Source: Deminuibacter soli (GTDB taxonomy: Bacteria > Bacteroidota > Bacteroidia > Chitinophagales > Chitinophagaceae). Taken from it: a stretch of DNA of 64,000 nt. The notes beneath the pieces were generated by a model. It did no database searches, had not been told where the DNA came from, and was given only the letters and a program-made list of their open reading frames with translations. Each line of letters begins with the position of its first letter. The stretch's first letter is position 1. The DNA lies in NCBI RefSeq assembly GCF_003412455.1, contig NZ_QTJU01000001.1:1364001-1428000 (forward strand), given 5' to 3'. The position numbers and the translations under genes were made by a program. Shown piece by piece: positions 41,050 to 50,271 of this stretch.

Positions 41050-41199
41050 ATGCACATGAGAAAGCAAACATACCCTGTTCAACTAAATGCCGTAAACCGC
41101 CTGTTGGTGGTTATTGCGCACACGCTCCATAAACTTAAGTTGATACCTGATTCGAGTAGGTATATGCCCATCGTGCTAAATCAATTTAGCCTAATTTAA
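41050..41199 (+). CDS. Small leader ORF before susC, 49 aa
   Basis: A frame of 49 codons begins 14 bp after the predicted transcription start (ATG 41050, or 41056) and ends 81 bp before the susC ATG. The product is MHMRKQTYPVQLNAV... with a mid-protein hydrophobic stretch LLVVIAHTL. A small inverted repeat GCTAAA-TCAA-TTTAGC (41175-41190) covers its last codons. It may be a regulatory leader peptide or chance. Confidence 0.3.
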   Translation: MHMRKQTYPVQLNAVNRLLVVIAHTLHKLKLIPDSSRYMPIVLNQFSLI

Positions 41200-41279
41200 A
41201 TTTTATATATCTTTTTGATTAACTGCGATTTGCACCCGTAGTGATTCCTATTCCTTTATTTGTTTTTAAATCAACGCAC

Positions 41280-44200
41280 ATGAGAAAACTTTTATCACTG
41301 ATTACAGTGGCTATGCTGTTTTGCATATTCGCCACTGCCCAATCTCAACAGATCAGTGGCAAAATCACTTCAACAACGGGTACACCGGTTGAAGGTGCCA
41401 CCGTTTTGTTAAAAGGTACCAAAATGGGTACCAGTACCGATGCGCAGGGTAATTTTACCATTACTGTCAAACCAGGTAGTACCCTTTTAGTAAGCGCGCT
41501 GAACTTCAAAGCAAAAGAAGTTTATGTAGGCAAAAACTTTAGCGGCGCTGTACAGCTCGAAGAATCCAATGCATTAATTGATGAGGTGATTGTTACCGCG
41601 GGTGGTATTAAAACCAAACGCAGGGAACAAGGTACTGCCAACACTGTAGTAAAAGCTACACAGCTTACTGCAGGTAAAGCAGTGAACATTGCCGGCGGTC
41701 TGCAGGGTAAAGTTGCCGGTTTACAGATCAACGCAACAGGTGGTGGTGTTAACCCCAACTACCGTTTAATTCTGCGTGGTCAGCGTTCATTGACTGGTAA
41801 TAACCAGGCGTTGATTGTATTAGACAACGTAATTGTTCCAAACACTTTACTGGGTAACCTGAACCCTGAAGATGTAGAAGATATCGTAGTGTTAAATGGT
41901 GCAGGTGCAGCAGCATTATACGGTTCACAAGCTTCTAACGGTGCCTTGATTGTTACCACCAAAAAAGGAACAAAAGGTGCACCTGTTGTTAAAGTGTCTA
42001 ACACTACAACTATTGAATCTGTTGCCTTCTTCCCTAAACTGCAATATGCTTATGGTGCAGGTGGTAGCGCTTATGGCTTTGATGCAAATGGTCAACCCCT
42101 GTTCTCTAACCTCGAGAACCAATCTTACGGCCCTGCTTTCGATGGCAGCAAAGTTCCCCTGGGTGTGCCTTTGGAAGATGGCAGCCAGGATTCTGCTTTC
42201 TATAGCGGCAACAACGCACACAACAACTTCTGGGTAAAAGGTTATACTAACCAGACTGACTTCTCAGTTTCTTCTGGTGACGAAAAATCTACCTTCTATC
42301 TGTCTGGCCAGTACGCGAAAGTGACCGGTACAACACCTGAAGACCGTTATAACCGTACTACACTGCGTGCAAACGGTACCCGCAAAATCACTGATAAATT
42401 GCTGGCTACCTATACTGCTACTTACTCGCAGAACAGGTACGACATTACTACGCAAACTTCAAGCATGTTCGCCAACCTGCTGAATATGCCACAGAACGTA
42501 GATGTTACCAAATACAAAAACTGGCGCACAGACAAATTTGCCAACCCCAACGGTTATTATAACCCATGGTATCAGAACCCATACTTTACGCTCGACAATA
42601 ACAGGTCTAAACAGCGTAATGACTATCTGACCGGCAACATTGAATTGAAATATTCTCCTACTTCATGGTTAGATTTAACCGGTCGTCAGGCTATTGCTAC
42701 AAGAAACAGCTCTTACAAAAACACAGTAGGCTCATTCGATTATACCAAATTTGCTGAAACCAGCAGCGGTGCAAAAACTGATATCAAAGCTTCAGTTGCT
42801 GATGGTTCATCTTATACCACTGAACTGTTAACCGACCTGTTGGCCCAGTATCACAAGAAATTTGGTGATTACAGTGTGAACGTGATCGGTGGTGCCCAGT
42901 TCCGCCAGGATGAATCACAGGGTATCGACGTATCTGCCGGTGGTTTATCCATTCCTGGTTTGTTCAACAACAGCAACACCACTGCAAGAATCTCTGGTCC
43001 TGAAACCAACTTCAAGGCCCGTCAGTTCGGTGTGTTTGGTGATATCCGCCTGGGTTACAAAAACTTTTTGTTCTTACACGGTACAGGCCGCAACGACAAG
43101 GTTTCTATCCTTGCTCCTGAAAACCGTTCGTTCTTCTATCCTTCAGTTGACCTCTCTTTCATCGCTACAGATGCATTGGATTTCCTGAAAAGAAGCAAAA
43201 CCATCAGCTACCTGAAACTGCGTGGCGGTTGGTCTAAAGTAGGTCAGGTGAACCTGGGTAACAGCACAAACTTTGGTGCTTATTACCTGCAGCAGACTTT
43301 CAGCCAGCAGCATGGCTATCCTTTCAACGGCGTTGCAGGCTACGGTTTGGACAACACCCTTGTTTCTCCAAGTCTGAAACCTGAGATCACCAAAGGTTAC
43401 GAAGGTGGTTTTGATTTGAACCTGCTGAAAGACAGGGTTGTTACTTCACTTACTTATTACAGCACTAAAACTGATAACCAGACAGTATCAACCAACGTAT
43501 CTAATGCTACCGGTTATACTGCTTACCGTGTAAATACCGGTCAGACTTCAAGCCGTGGTTTAGAGCTGGCAGCACACGTTACGCCTATCAGGTCTCGTGA
43601 TCTGGACCTGACAATTGGTGGTAACTATACTTACCTGGACAATAAAGTAAACTTTATCAGTGCCGACCTTTCTAAAATTTCACTGGCAACCTACGGTAAC
43701 GGTTCCGGCTCTTATGCAGTAGCTGGTCAGGCATTCCCTGTTATCATGGGCTTCGATTATTTCCGTGATCCACTGGGCCGTGTAATTGTTGATTCTAAAA
43801 CAGGTACACCACAGGCAGATAAAGACAACCTGAAAATTCTGGGTAATGCAGTTGCTAAAAACCGAGTAAGCCTTGATCTGCAGGTTCGTTATAAAAACTT
43901 CCGTTTCTCTACCTTGTTTGAATACCGCGGTGGTTACAAAGTGTTCAACAACATGGGTACAGAACTTGACTGGGCTGGTACCGGTATCAGAACTGCTGCC
44001 TTCAACCGCGAACGTTTTGTATTCCCGAACTCAGTATACATGGATGGTTCTGGCAAATATGTGGCTAACACCAACATCACTGTACAGGATGGTAACGGTA
44101 ACTCAGGTTTCTGGACCAACGATGAAAACCGTGGTGTAACAGCTAACTATGTTACTTCAGGTAATTTCTGGAAATGGAGAGAAGTTTCTCTGGCTTACGA

Positions 44201-44417
44201 TGTACCAGCAGCAATACTGGCTAAAACAAAAGCCATTAAAAGTGCAACGATCAGCATCCAGGCACGTAACCTGTTTGTATGGCTGGCAAAATCAAATGTG
44301 TATACCGATCCTGAATACAGCGACGCAGGTAACGACAGCAATGGTATTGGTTTAACCGGCCTCGGTCAAACTCCGCCATCACGTTTTTACGGTGCTACTT
44401 TGTCACTCACTTTCTAG
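41280..44417 (+). CDS. SusC/RagA-family TonB-dependent outer-membrane transporter
   Basis: From ATG 41280 the product has 1045 residues: signal peptide (to about AQSQQ, residue 23), carboxypeptidase-like regulatory domain (ISGKITSTTGTPVEGATVLLKGTKMGTSTDAQGNFTI), TonB box region, plug domain (QGKVAGLQI, RLILRGQRSL, VVLNGAGAAALYGSQASNGALIVTTKKG) and a 22-strand beta barrel ending in Phe (TLSLTF). With SusD it forms a lidded importer for oligosaccharides or peptides, powered by TonB. An earlier in-frame GTG/ATG region at 41241 would precede the signal peptide. SusD follows after 71 bp. The cargo is unknown: no glycosidase or sigma factor gene is adjacent. Confidence 0.96.
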   Translation: MRKLLSLITVAMLFCIFATAQSQQISGKITSTTGTPVEGATVLLKGTKMGTSTDAQGNFTITVKPGSTLLVSALNFKAKEVYVGKNFSGAVQLEESNALIDEVIVTAGGIKTKRREQGTANTVVKATQLTAGKAVNIAGGLQGKVAGLQINATGGGVNPNYRLILRGQRSLTGNNQALIVLDNVIVPNTLLGNLNPEDVEDIVVLNGAGAAALYGSQASNGALIVTTKKGTKGAPVVKVSNTTTIESVAFFPKLQYAYGAGGSAYGFDANGQPLFSNLENQSYGPAFDGSKVPLGVPLEDGSQDSAFYSGNNAHNNFWVKGYTNQTDFSVSSGDEKSTFYLSGQYAKVTGTTPEDRYNRTTLRANGTRKITDKLLATYTATYSQNRYDITTQTSSMFANLLNMPQNVDVTKYKNWRTDKFANPNGYYNPWYQNPYFTLDNNRSKQRNDYLTGNIELKYSPTSWLDLTGRQAIATRNSSYKNTVGSFDYTKFAETSSGAKTDIKASVADGSSYTTELLTDLLAQYHKKFGDYSVNVIGGAQFRQDESQGIDVSAGGLSIPGLFNNSNTTARISGPETNFKARQFGVFGDIRLGYKNFLFLHGTGRNDKVSILAPENRSFFYPSVDLSFIATDALDFLKRSKTISYLKLRGGWSKVGQVNLGNSTNFGAYYLQQTFSQQHGYPFNGVAGYGLDNTLVSPSLKPEITKGYEGGFDLNLLKDRVVTSLTYYSTKTDNQTVSTNVSNATGYTAYRVNTGQTSSRGLELAAHVTPIRSRDLDLTIGGNYTYLDNKVNFISADLSKISLATYGNGSGSYAVAGQAFPVIMGFDYFRDPLGRVIVDSKTGTPQADKDNLKILGNAVAKNRVSLDLQVRYKNFRFSTLFEYRGGYKVFNNMGTELDWAGTGIRTAAFNRERFVFPNSVYMDGSGKYVANTNITVQDGNGNSGFWTNDENRGVTANYVTSGNFWKWREVSLAYDVPAAILAKTKAIKSATISIQARNLFVWLAKSNVYTDPEYSDAGNDSNGIGLTGLGQTPPSRFYGATLSLTF

Positions 44418-44488
44418 GATAGTATAATCAATCACAGGCCCTGCCTGGAGCTTGTTTCAAAGCAGGGTTGGTTTTAAAATTTACAGTA

Positions 44489-46054
44489 ATGAAAAAACTT
44501 ATATTTCTTATAGCGGGTGGTGTGATGGTAGCAGGTACCTCTTGTAAAAAATACCTGGATATCAACGATAACCCCAACAGTGCCACTACCGGTACACCAG
44601 AGGTAGTGCTTCCACAGGCACTGGTATTTACTGCTTCTACCATGAACACATTAAACAGCTATGGTTCACAGCTGGTGGGTTATGCAGTAAATGCCGGCGG
44701 TTATGGCGGTTTCGGATCTTCTGTTACCTACAATTTCGGCAGCAGCGATTACAGCGGTATCTGGTCTAACACGTTCGATAACCTGAACGATTACCAATAC
44801 GTAATTAACGCAACAGACACCATTGCTGATTATGGCATGTACAATGGTGCAGCTAGGATTATGAAAGCATTCCATTACCAGATGCTTGTTGATACTTATA
44901 ATGATGTGCCTTACAGCGACGCATTAAAAGGTACAGGTTCACTGACACCTAAATACGACAAAGCAGAAGCAATTTATGCGAGCCTGGCTAACCAGCTGGA
45001 TTCTGGTATTGCTTCGCTGAAAAAAGCACAGGCTTCCCTGGATAGCGACCCCAACAGTAACGTAAAGGCGCTGAAAGTAAATGCCGGCTATGATCCTTTG
45101 TTCAAAGGCGACGTTAAACAATGGGTACGTTTTGCCAACACTATTAAACTGCGTCTGATTTTGCGTGCAGGTAATAAAGTTGCCTGGAAAAACCCCACTT
45201 TTGATGCATTGGGCTTTCTTACCAGCGATGCTATTATACAGCCTACTTTCATCAAAGACAATGGTCAGCAGAACCCCGCTTACGATACATGGAGCTATAA
45301 ATACGATGGCTCTGCAGGTAACAAAGCATGGATTACCAGTATCTATGCGCTGGGCTTTTACAACGGTAAAAAAATCAGCGACGAAAACAGGGGTACAGTT
45401 ATGTACCAGGGCTATCCTAACGTAGCTGCTAACCAGCTTGGCTTTGAAAGCAACAGCGTGCCTTCATGTCCTGCGGGCAGTGTTTGGTTGCCTTCTCTGG
45501 GTTCTGGTGCACTGAAAGGTCCTAACGCGGGTTATCCTGCTATGCTCGCAGCTGAAAGCTATTTCCTGCAGGCTGAAGCTGTAGTACGCGGTATTATTCC
45601 AGGCAATGCAGAAGCCTTATTCAACAAGGGCATTGAAGCTTCTTATACTTTCCTGTATAAAAAAGCAGACAATGTTACCCTGGTTGGAGATCCTGTTGCT
45701 GATGCTGCTGCCTACCACGACGAAAATGACAATACCGACAACTACCTGGTGAACTTTAACCTGGCGACTACATTCGACGAACAGATTGAAGCAATCATCA
45801 CCCAGAAATACATTGCCCTGAACTTTGTAAATGGAGCAGAAGCATTTAATGAATATCGCCGTACACACTACCCTGTAACTGCGGGTAACAGCGATGCAGT
45901 AAACAGCTTTGCTTCCACACAGTCTACCAGCACACGTCCTGACAAACTGCCTACCAGGGTGTTGTATCCCAGCACTGAGGCCAGCAATAACTCAGGTAAC
46001 CTGCCCAAAGGAATTAACCCGAATACTTCTTTTATCTTCTGGGCTTTACAATAA
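44489..46054 (+). CDS. SusD/RagB-family lipoprotein
   Basis: The 521-residue product has a lipoprotein signal (AGTSC, Cys about 19; then KKYLDINDNPNSATT) and belongs to the SusD-like_2 branch by FHYQMLVDTYNDVPYSDALKG, the TPR-like helices and RRTHYPV near the C-terminus. It is the extracellular lid that captures ligand for the upstream SusC. ATG 44489 is chosen because it starts the signal peptide directly; an upstream start at 44468 would add seven residues. The next lipoprotein gene begins 19 bp downstream. Confidence 0.95.
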   Translation: MKKLIFLIAGGVMVAGTSCKKYLDINDNPNSATTGTPEVVLPQALVFTASTMNTLNSYGSQLVGYAVNAGGYGGFGSSVTYNFGSSDYSGIWSNTFDNLNDYQYVINATDTIADYGMYNGAARIMKAFHYQMLVDTYNDVPYSDALKGTGSLTPKYDKAEAIYASLANQLDSGIASLKKAQASLDSDPNSNVKALKVNAGYDPLFKGDVKQWVRFANTIKLRLILRAGNKVAWKNPTFDALGFLTSDAIIQPTFIKDNGQQNPAYDTWSYKYDGSAGNKAWITSIYALGFYNGKKISDENRGTVMYQGYPNVAANQLGFESNSVPSCPAGSVWLPSLGSGALKGPNAGYPAMLAAESYFLQAEAVVRGIIPGNAEALFNKGIEASYTFLYKKADNVTLVGDPVADAAAYHDENDNTDNYLVNFNLATTFDEQIEAIITQKYIALNFVNGAEAFNEYRRTHYPVTAGNSDAVNSFASTQSTSTRPDKLPTRVLYPSTEASNNSGNLPKGINPNTSFIFWALQ

Positions 46055-46073
46055 CTTTTAATTCTATCAGAGT

Positions 46074-47048
46074 ATGAGATTTTCATTAAAACATATACTG
46101 CCGGTTCTCGCTGCAACAGCCATGGGGGCAACTTCATGTCTTAAAGATGCTCCTGCGGTTGACCCTTCACAGTCAAACAGCGTAGTTGAGTTTGCCAATA
46201 CCGGTTCTATCGTTTCCGGCGCCAATGCTGCATATGCCCGTTTTTCTAGCGATCTCGGTGTATTGAAAACAGGCGATTCCGCCAAATTCAATGTAAATGT
46301 GAGTTATTCAGGTGCAGATGCTGCCCCAACAGATATCACGGTAAACCTCGCAGTAGATACGGCAGCCTTAACTGCCTACAATAACAGCGATGATGGTGAT
46401 TATGTAGCACCTCCGACAACTATTTATAAAGTACCCAGCTCAGTGGTAATTAAAAAGGGTACACACCAGTCACAAGTTCAGGTAACCGTAGTGGTAAATG
46501 CATCTTACGATTTTAACGTAAACTATGCATTGCCTTTAACTATTGCTTCTGCTTCTTCAGGTATTATCAGCGGCAATTTCGGCAAAGCGATCTATTCGTT
46601 CTCTGCACGTAACAGTTATGATGGTAAATACACTATTACCGGTACTTTTAATGACACGCAAAGCGGTGCATTCAATGGCTGGTATCCATTGGACGAAGAA
46701 CTGATTACTTACTCAGGCAATTCAATTGCCCTGAAAGATGTAGAATATTCGGGTAACTATGGACATCCGTTTTACAGCGATGCGAGCGGCAGTAAATCTT
46801 ACTACGGTAACTTTGCTCCTATTTTTTACTTCGATGCAAGCGGTAATGTTACCAGCGTAACCAACTATTACGGACAGGCAACCAACTCACAGAAACGTGC
46901 TGCACAACTTGATCCTACCGGTATCAATAAAATCACCTTCAACGCAGATGGTAGCGTAAAATCATTTGCTGTGACTTATTGGATGGTTCAGGCTGGTGTT
47001 AACAGAACCAAGTTCGATGAGGTATTTACTTACACTGGCGCACGTTAA
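46074..47048 (+). CDS. Surface lipoprotein of SusCD operon, DUF1735-like
   Basis: The 324-residue product has a lipoprotein signal (GATSC, Cys about 22). Residues about 70-180 form a beta-sandwich like the DUF1735/BT_3987 N-terminal domain (DITVNLAVDTAALTAYN, YKVPSSVVIKKGTHQSQVQVTV), and the C-terminal half (SYDGKYTITGTFND to YTGAR) is a lipocalin-like or beta-barrel domain common in SusCD operon third proteins. It probably binds ligand at the cell surface. Last gene of the operon; a terminator follows. Confidence 0.82.
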   Translation: MRFSLKHILPVLAATAMGATSCLKDAPAVDPSQSNSVVEFANTGSIVSGANAAYARFSSDLGVLKTGDSAKFNVNVSYSGADAAPTDITVNLAVDTAALTAYNNSDDGDYVAPPTTIYKVPSSVVIKKGTHQSQVQVTVVVNASYDFNVNYALPLTIASASSGIISGNFGKAIYSFSARNSYDGKYTITGTFNDTQSGAFNGWYPLDEELITYSGNSIALKDVEYSGNYGHPFYSDASGSKSYYGNFAPIFYFDASGNVTSVTNYYGQATNSQKRAAQLDPTGINKITFNADGSVKSFAVTYWMVQAGVNRTKFDEVFTYTGAR

Positions 47049-47070
47049 TAAACAAGCACCTTGTATATAA

Positions 47071-47109
47071 AAAGAGGCTGTACGGGTTTAACCCGTTACA
47101 GCCTCTTTC
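47071..47109. terminator. Terminator after the SusCD operon
   Basis: AAAGAGGCTGTA with its complement, plus an inner CGGGTTTAACCCG hairpin and a T-rich tail; convergent genes share it. Confidence 0.9.
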
Positions 47110-47147
47110 TTTTATCAGCTTATTCGTGTACATACCCCCCCATTCAC

Positions 47148-48122
47148 CTACTCCATAGTTTCATCACAACAGTATTTAGCGGTTTCAAACTCCAGCGTGG
47201 CGTGTACAATTTGCTGGTGTTGCAGTTCATGTTTAATCTGCTTTTTCATGGCATCCTGCTGTTCGGGTGTGCAGTTGTCATCTACTACAATGTGTGCAGT
47301 TAAGGCATTGGCCGTAGTGCTGATGCCCCATACGTGAATATGATGAATGTCTTTTACACCGTTGACCTTCTTTACGGCGTTTTCAATGTCGGCCAGACTG
47401 AGATTTACCGGTACGCCATCCAGTGCAAGGCGCAGGCTTTCTTTCAACAGGTTCCAGGAACTGGCAATCAGTATCACAATAATGGCAAGACTTACCACTG
47501 TATCTAACCAGGCCCAGTTGGTAAAATAAATCACCACACCTGCCACCACCACACCCAGTGAAACAGCCGCATCGGCCATCAGGTGCAGGTAAGCGGCTTT
47601 GGCATTGAGCTCGCTGTCTTTACTTTTCATAAACAATAAGGCGCTAAGTGCATTTACCGCAATACCAATGGCTGCTATAATGGCCACTCCGCCACCATGC
47701 ACCGGCTCGGGCGGGTGCAGCAGCCGCTGAATACTTTCCCAGCCTATTACACCAACGCCAATAAACAGCAGCAGCGTGTTGAGCAACGCAGTTAGGATGG
47801 TGGTTTTACGGTAGCCAAATGTGTATTTATCTGTAGGTTTTATTTTGGCCAGGCGAAGTGAAAGCAATGACAGGCCCAGCGTAGCCACATCACTGAAATT
47901 ATGCCCTGCATCGGTTAACAGCGAGAGGGAATTGGTTATAAAACCGCCAATCAGTTCGGCCACTACAAATACCAGGTTTAGTACAATGCCTGCTACAAAT
48001 GCACGGGTATTGTCGGGTATAGTACCGGCAATGCCGTGATGATGGTGATAGCCATGTTCGTGCCCATGCCCGTGATCATGGCTGTGAGAGTGGGTATGCT
48101 GCACTGTTTGTTCAGTTGCCAT
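47148..48122 (-). CDS. Cation diffusion facilitator (CzcD/ZitB-like)
   Basis: From ATG 48122 (MATEQTVQHTHSHSHDHG) the protein has 324 residues. The first 35 are a histidine-rich metal-binding segment. Six membrane helices follow, with the CDF metal site HNFSD on helix 2 (LLTDAGHNFSDVATLGLSL) and HLMADAA on helix 5. The C-terminal cytosolic domain carries HIHVWGIS and ends with a Cys pair (KYCCDETME). It exports Zn2+, Co2+ or Cd2+ in exchange for protons. An in-frame ATG at 48158 is less likely. Confidence 0.93.
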   Translation of the reverse strand: MATEQTVQHTHSHSHDHGHGHEHGYHHHHGIAGTIPDNTRAFVAGIVLNLVFVVAELIGGFITNSLSLLTDAGHNFSDVATLGLSLLSLRLAKIKPTDKYTFGYRKTTILTALLNTLLLFIGVGVIGWESIQRLLHPPEPVHGGGVAIIAAIGIAVNALSALLFMKSKDSELNAKAAYLHLMADAAVSLGVVVAGVVIYFTNWAWLDTVVSLAIIVILIASSWNLLKESLRLALDGVPVNLSLADIENAVKKVNGVKDIHHIHVWGISTTANALTAHIVVDDNCTPEQQDAMKKQIKHELQHQQIVHATLEFETAKYCCDETME

Positions 48123-48207
48123 TGCTGGTTGTTTTAAAGCAAAGTTCGGAAACGGCAATGAATTGATACCCTGCCCTTATTGCAGCGAAGATGCAAACGT
48201 GTGCTGG

Positions 48208-48438
48208 TTATTTGTTGGTGCCTGTATTGTCGTTACCAAAAGTTTCGTAAGGCTTTTGTGCACTGTCGCTTTTGTGTTCAGGCGAGCTGCCGGCTGCCGG
48301 CGCAACGGGTAAAACAGGTGCCGGCTGACCAATATGCAGCAGCCGGGCGGTAAATAGTCCCAATACAAAAGTGAGTATTGCTATCAGCAACCAGTTGCGC
48401 TGCGACCAGTTGGGTGTGCTTGTGTGTGGTGTTGCCAT
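48208..48438 (-). CDS. Small membrane protein, 76 aa
   Basis: One membrane helix (WLLIAILTFVLGLFTARLL, about 17-35), then a Pro/Ala-rich extracytoplasmic segment. Not a recognised family. It is on the same strand as the CDF transporter gene and 85 bp upstream of it, with a good ATG, so co-expression is possible. Length and codon use support a real gene, but with limited certainty. Confidence 0.5.
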   Translation of the reverse strand: MATPHTSTPNWSQRNWLLIAILTFVLGLFTARLLHIGQPAPVLPVAPAAGSSPEHKSDSAQKPYETFGNDNTGTNK

Positions 48439-48485
48439 AAGCCAGGTTTATAACCTGCATGTTGCACTAATCGGGCCATAGTGTA

Positions 48486-49016
48486 TCAGGCTGGTAGCAG
48501 GTCCAGTTTCAGCATCAAATCAGTTTGTACATCGGTGCCCACGGTGTAGTGGTGGGTACTGAATGCCACAAACCCGTTTCTGCGGTAAAAGGCCAGTGCT
48601 TTGGCATTGTGTTCCCAAACACCCAGCCACAGGTATTGCAGGCGTAGCTCTTTTACCAGTGCGATGGCCTTGTTCAGCAATAGCTGGCCTATTTTTTGTC
48701 CTTGCCAGTTCTGCACTACATAAATGCGTTCCAGTTCCAGTGCATTGGCGTCATGAAGTTCGGTTTGTGCAGGAGCAAAGTTCAGTTTCATATAACCGGC
48801 AACAATATCACCTGCCATGGCAAAATAAAACCGGCAATGCGGCGATGTTAGTTCTTTGGTTATCTGCAGCAGGTTATAGGTCTTTTCCAGGTGCTGCTCC
48901 ATATCGGCAGCGCTGTTTTGTGCAGCAAAGGCATCGTAAAATGTTTGCCTGCTCACATCGGCCAATACCTGCGCCTGACCGGGTGTAACTGTTACAATAT
49001 GAATAGCTGGCATCAT
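48486..49016 (-). CDS. GNAT-family N-acetyltransferase
   Basis: The 176-residue protein has the GNAT core: LERIYVVQNWQGQKIGQLLLNKAIAL is the acetyl-CoA loop (Q/RxxGxG/A), followed by YLWLGVWEHNAKALAFYRRNGFVAF, which is the RimI/spermidine acetyltransferase-like beta5-alpha4 block. The start is at 49016 or 49013 (two adjacent ATG codons). Substrate unknown. The next gene upstream on the other strand is the OxyR-like regulator. Confidence 0.88.
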   Translation of the reverse strand: MMPAIHIVTVTPGQAQVLADVSRQTFYDAFAAQNSAADMEQHLEKTYNLLQITKELTSPHCRFYFAMAGDIVAGYMKLNFAPAQTELHDANALELERIYVVQNWQGQKIGQLLLNKAIALVKELRLQYLWLGVWEHNAKALAFYRRNGFVAFSTHHYTVGTDVQTDLMLKLDLLPA

Positions 49017-49259
49017 AATCTGTATTTATGTAAGATAGTAAATTATAAAAAGCAACAGCCGGCAGTGCACATTGCGCCCGGCGCTGTTGGTACTGCATGA
49101 AATGAATAAAAAAAGGGAATCCCATACAATGCAGCAGCAGGGCTGTTTACAGCGGAAACAGCTGTTAAGGTGCTACTGGCGAAAGCTGCCGGGGCTTACA
49201 GCACTGCTTGTTATTAAAGGGTTTACCTAATTTAGTCTTTCCAATAAATCTATCAGCAT

Positions 49260-50225
49260 ATGACTATCCAGCAATTAGAGTACGTTATAGCATTAGATGA
49301 TTACCGGCATTTTGTAACAGCTGCCACCCATTGCAGTGTTACGCAACCGGCGCTGACTATCCAGGTAAAAAAGCTGGAAGAAGAGCTGAATATGCAGCTG
49401 TTTGACAGGAGCAAGCAACCGCTGGAACCCACCAGGGCAGGAAAAGAAATTATTGCCCGCGCAAGAGAAGTATTACGCCAGCTAAGTCATATGAGAGATT
49501 ATGTGGACGATGAAAAAAACAGCATCAGCGGGTCGTTCAGGTTAGGTATTATACCCACGCTTGCACCTTATTTATTGCCGCTTTTTTTGCCTGCTTTTAC
49601 CAAGGCTTGTCCTGACTGCAACCTTGAAATTGAAGAAGATCATATTTTCGGTTTGCTGGATAAGCTGGCTAACGATAAACTTGATATGGCTATTTTATCT
49701 ACCCCGGTAGATAACCCGGTATTACGCGAAATTCCTTTGTTTAACGAGCCTTTTATGGGCTACCTGCCGCTGAAACACCCACTGGGTAAAGCATTGAAGC
49801 TTGAGACCAGTGATCTTGACGCGAAAGAACTGCTGCTGCTGAGCAAAGATTACTGTTATTCATCACAGCTGATGCAGGTATGCCATACCAAAAAGCTGGC
49901 GCGCCGCGATACGCCTTACGGGTTCCAGGTGAGTTCGATAGAAACACTCAAAAACCTTGTAAAGGCTAACCAGGGTTTTACACTGGTACCCGAATTATCG
50001 GTGATAGGCGAAGGAGCCGATAAGCGCATCAAACGTTTTAAAGATCCGCAGCCTGCAAGGGAAATAAGCCTGGTAGTGCACCAGAGTTTTCCCAAAGAAA
50101 CCTTGCTGGAAAAAATACGCGAAGTAATTGCAGCCAGTGTACCTGCATCGATGCAGCAAAGCAAATACAAACGCATTAAATGGAATGATGTGAATTGCCT
50201 GCGGGTACTGGGGGCGGCTGTTTAG
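49260..50225 (+). CDS. OxyR-like LysR-family regulator
   Basis: The 321-residue protein has a LysR HTH (LEYVIALDDYRHFVTAATHCSVTQPALTIQVKKLEEEL) and a substrate domain with two cysteines nine residues apart, KDYCYSSQLMQVC, at the position of the redox pair Cys199/Cys208 of E. coli OxyR (GHCLRDQAMGFC), followed by SSIETLKNLVKANQGFTLVP as in OxyR. So it is probably a peroxide sensor. It lies 46 bp before the aldehyde dehydrogenase gene on the same strand. Confidence 0.88.
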   Translation: MTIQQLEYVIALDDYRHFVTAATHCSVTQPALTIQVKKLEEELNMQLFDRSKQPLEPTRAGKEIIARAREVLRQLSHMRDYVDDEKNSISGSFRLGIIPTLAPYLLPLFLPAFTKACPDCNLEIEEDHIFGLLDKLANDKLDMAILSTPVDNPVLREIPLFNEPFMGYLPLKHPLGKALKLETSDLDAKELLLLSKDYCYSSQLMQVCHTKKLARRDTPYGFQVSSIETLKNLVKANQGFTLVPELSVIGEGADKRIKRFKDPQPAREISLVVHQSFPKETLLEKIREVIAASVPASMQQSKYKRIKWNDVNCLRVLGAAV

Positions 50226-50271
50226 TTTTCATAGCATTATTTTTGATAGCTTCATCTACTAAAGCAGTGTT

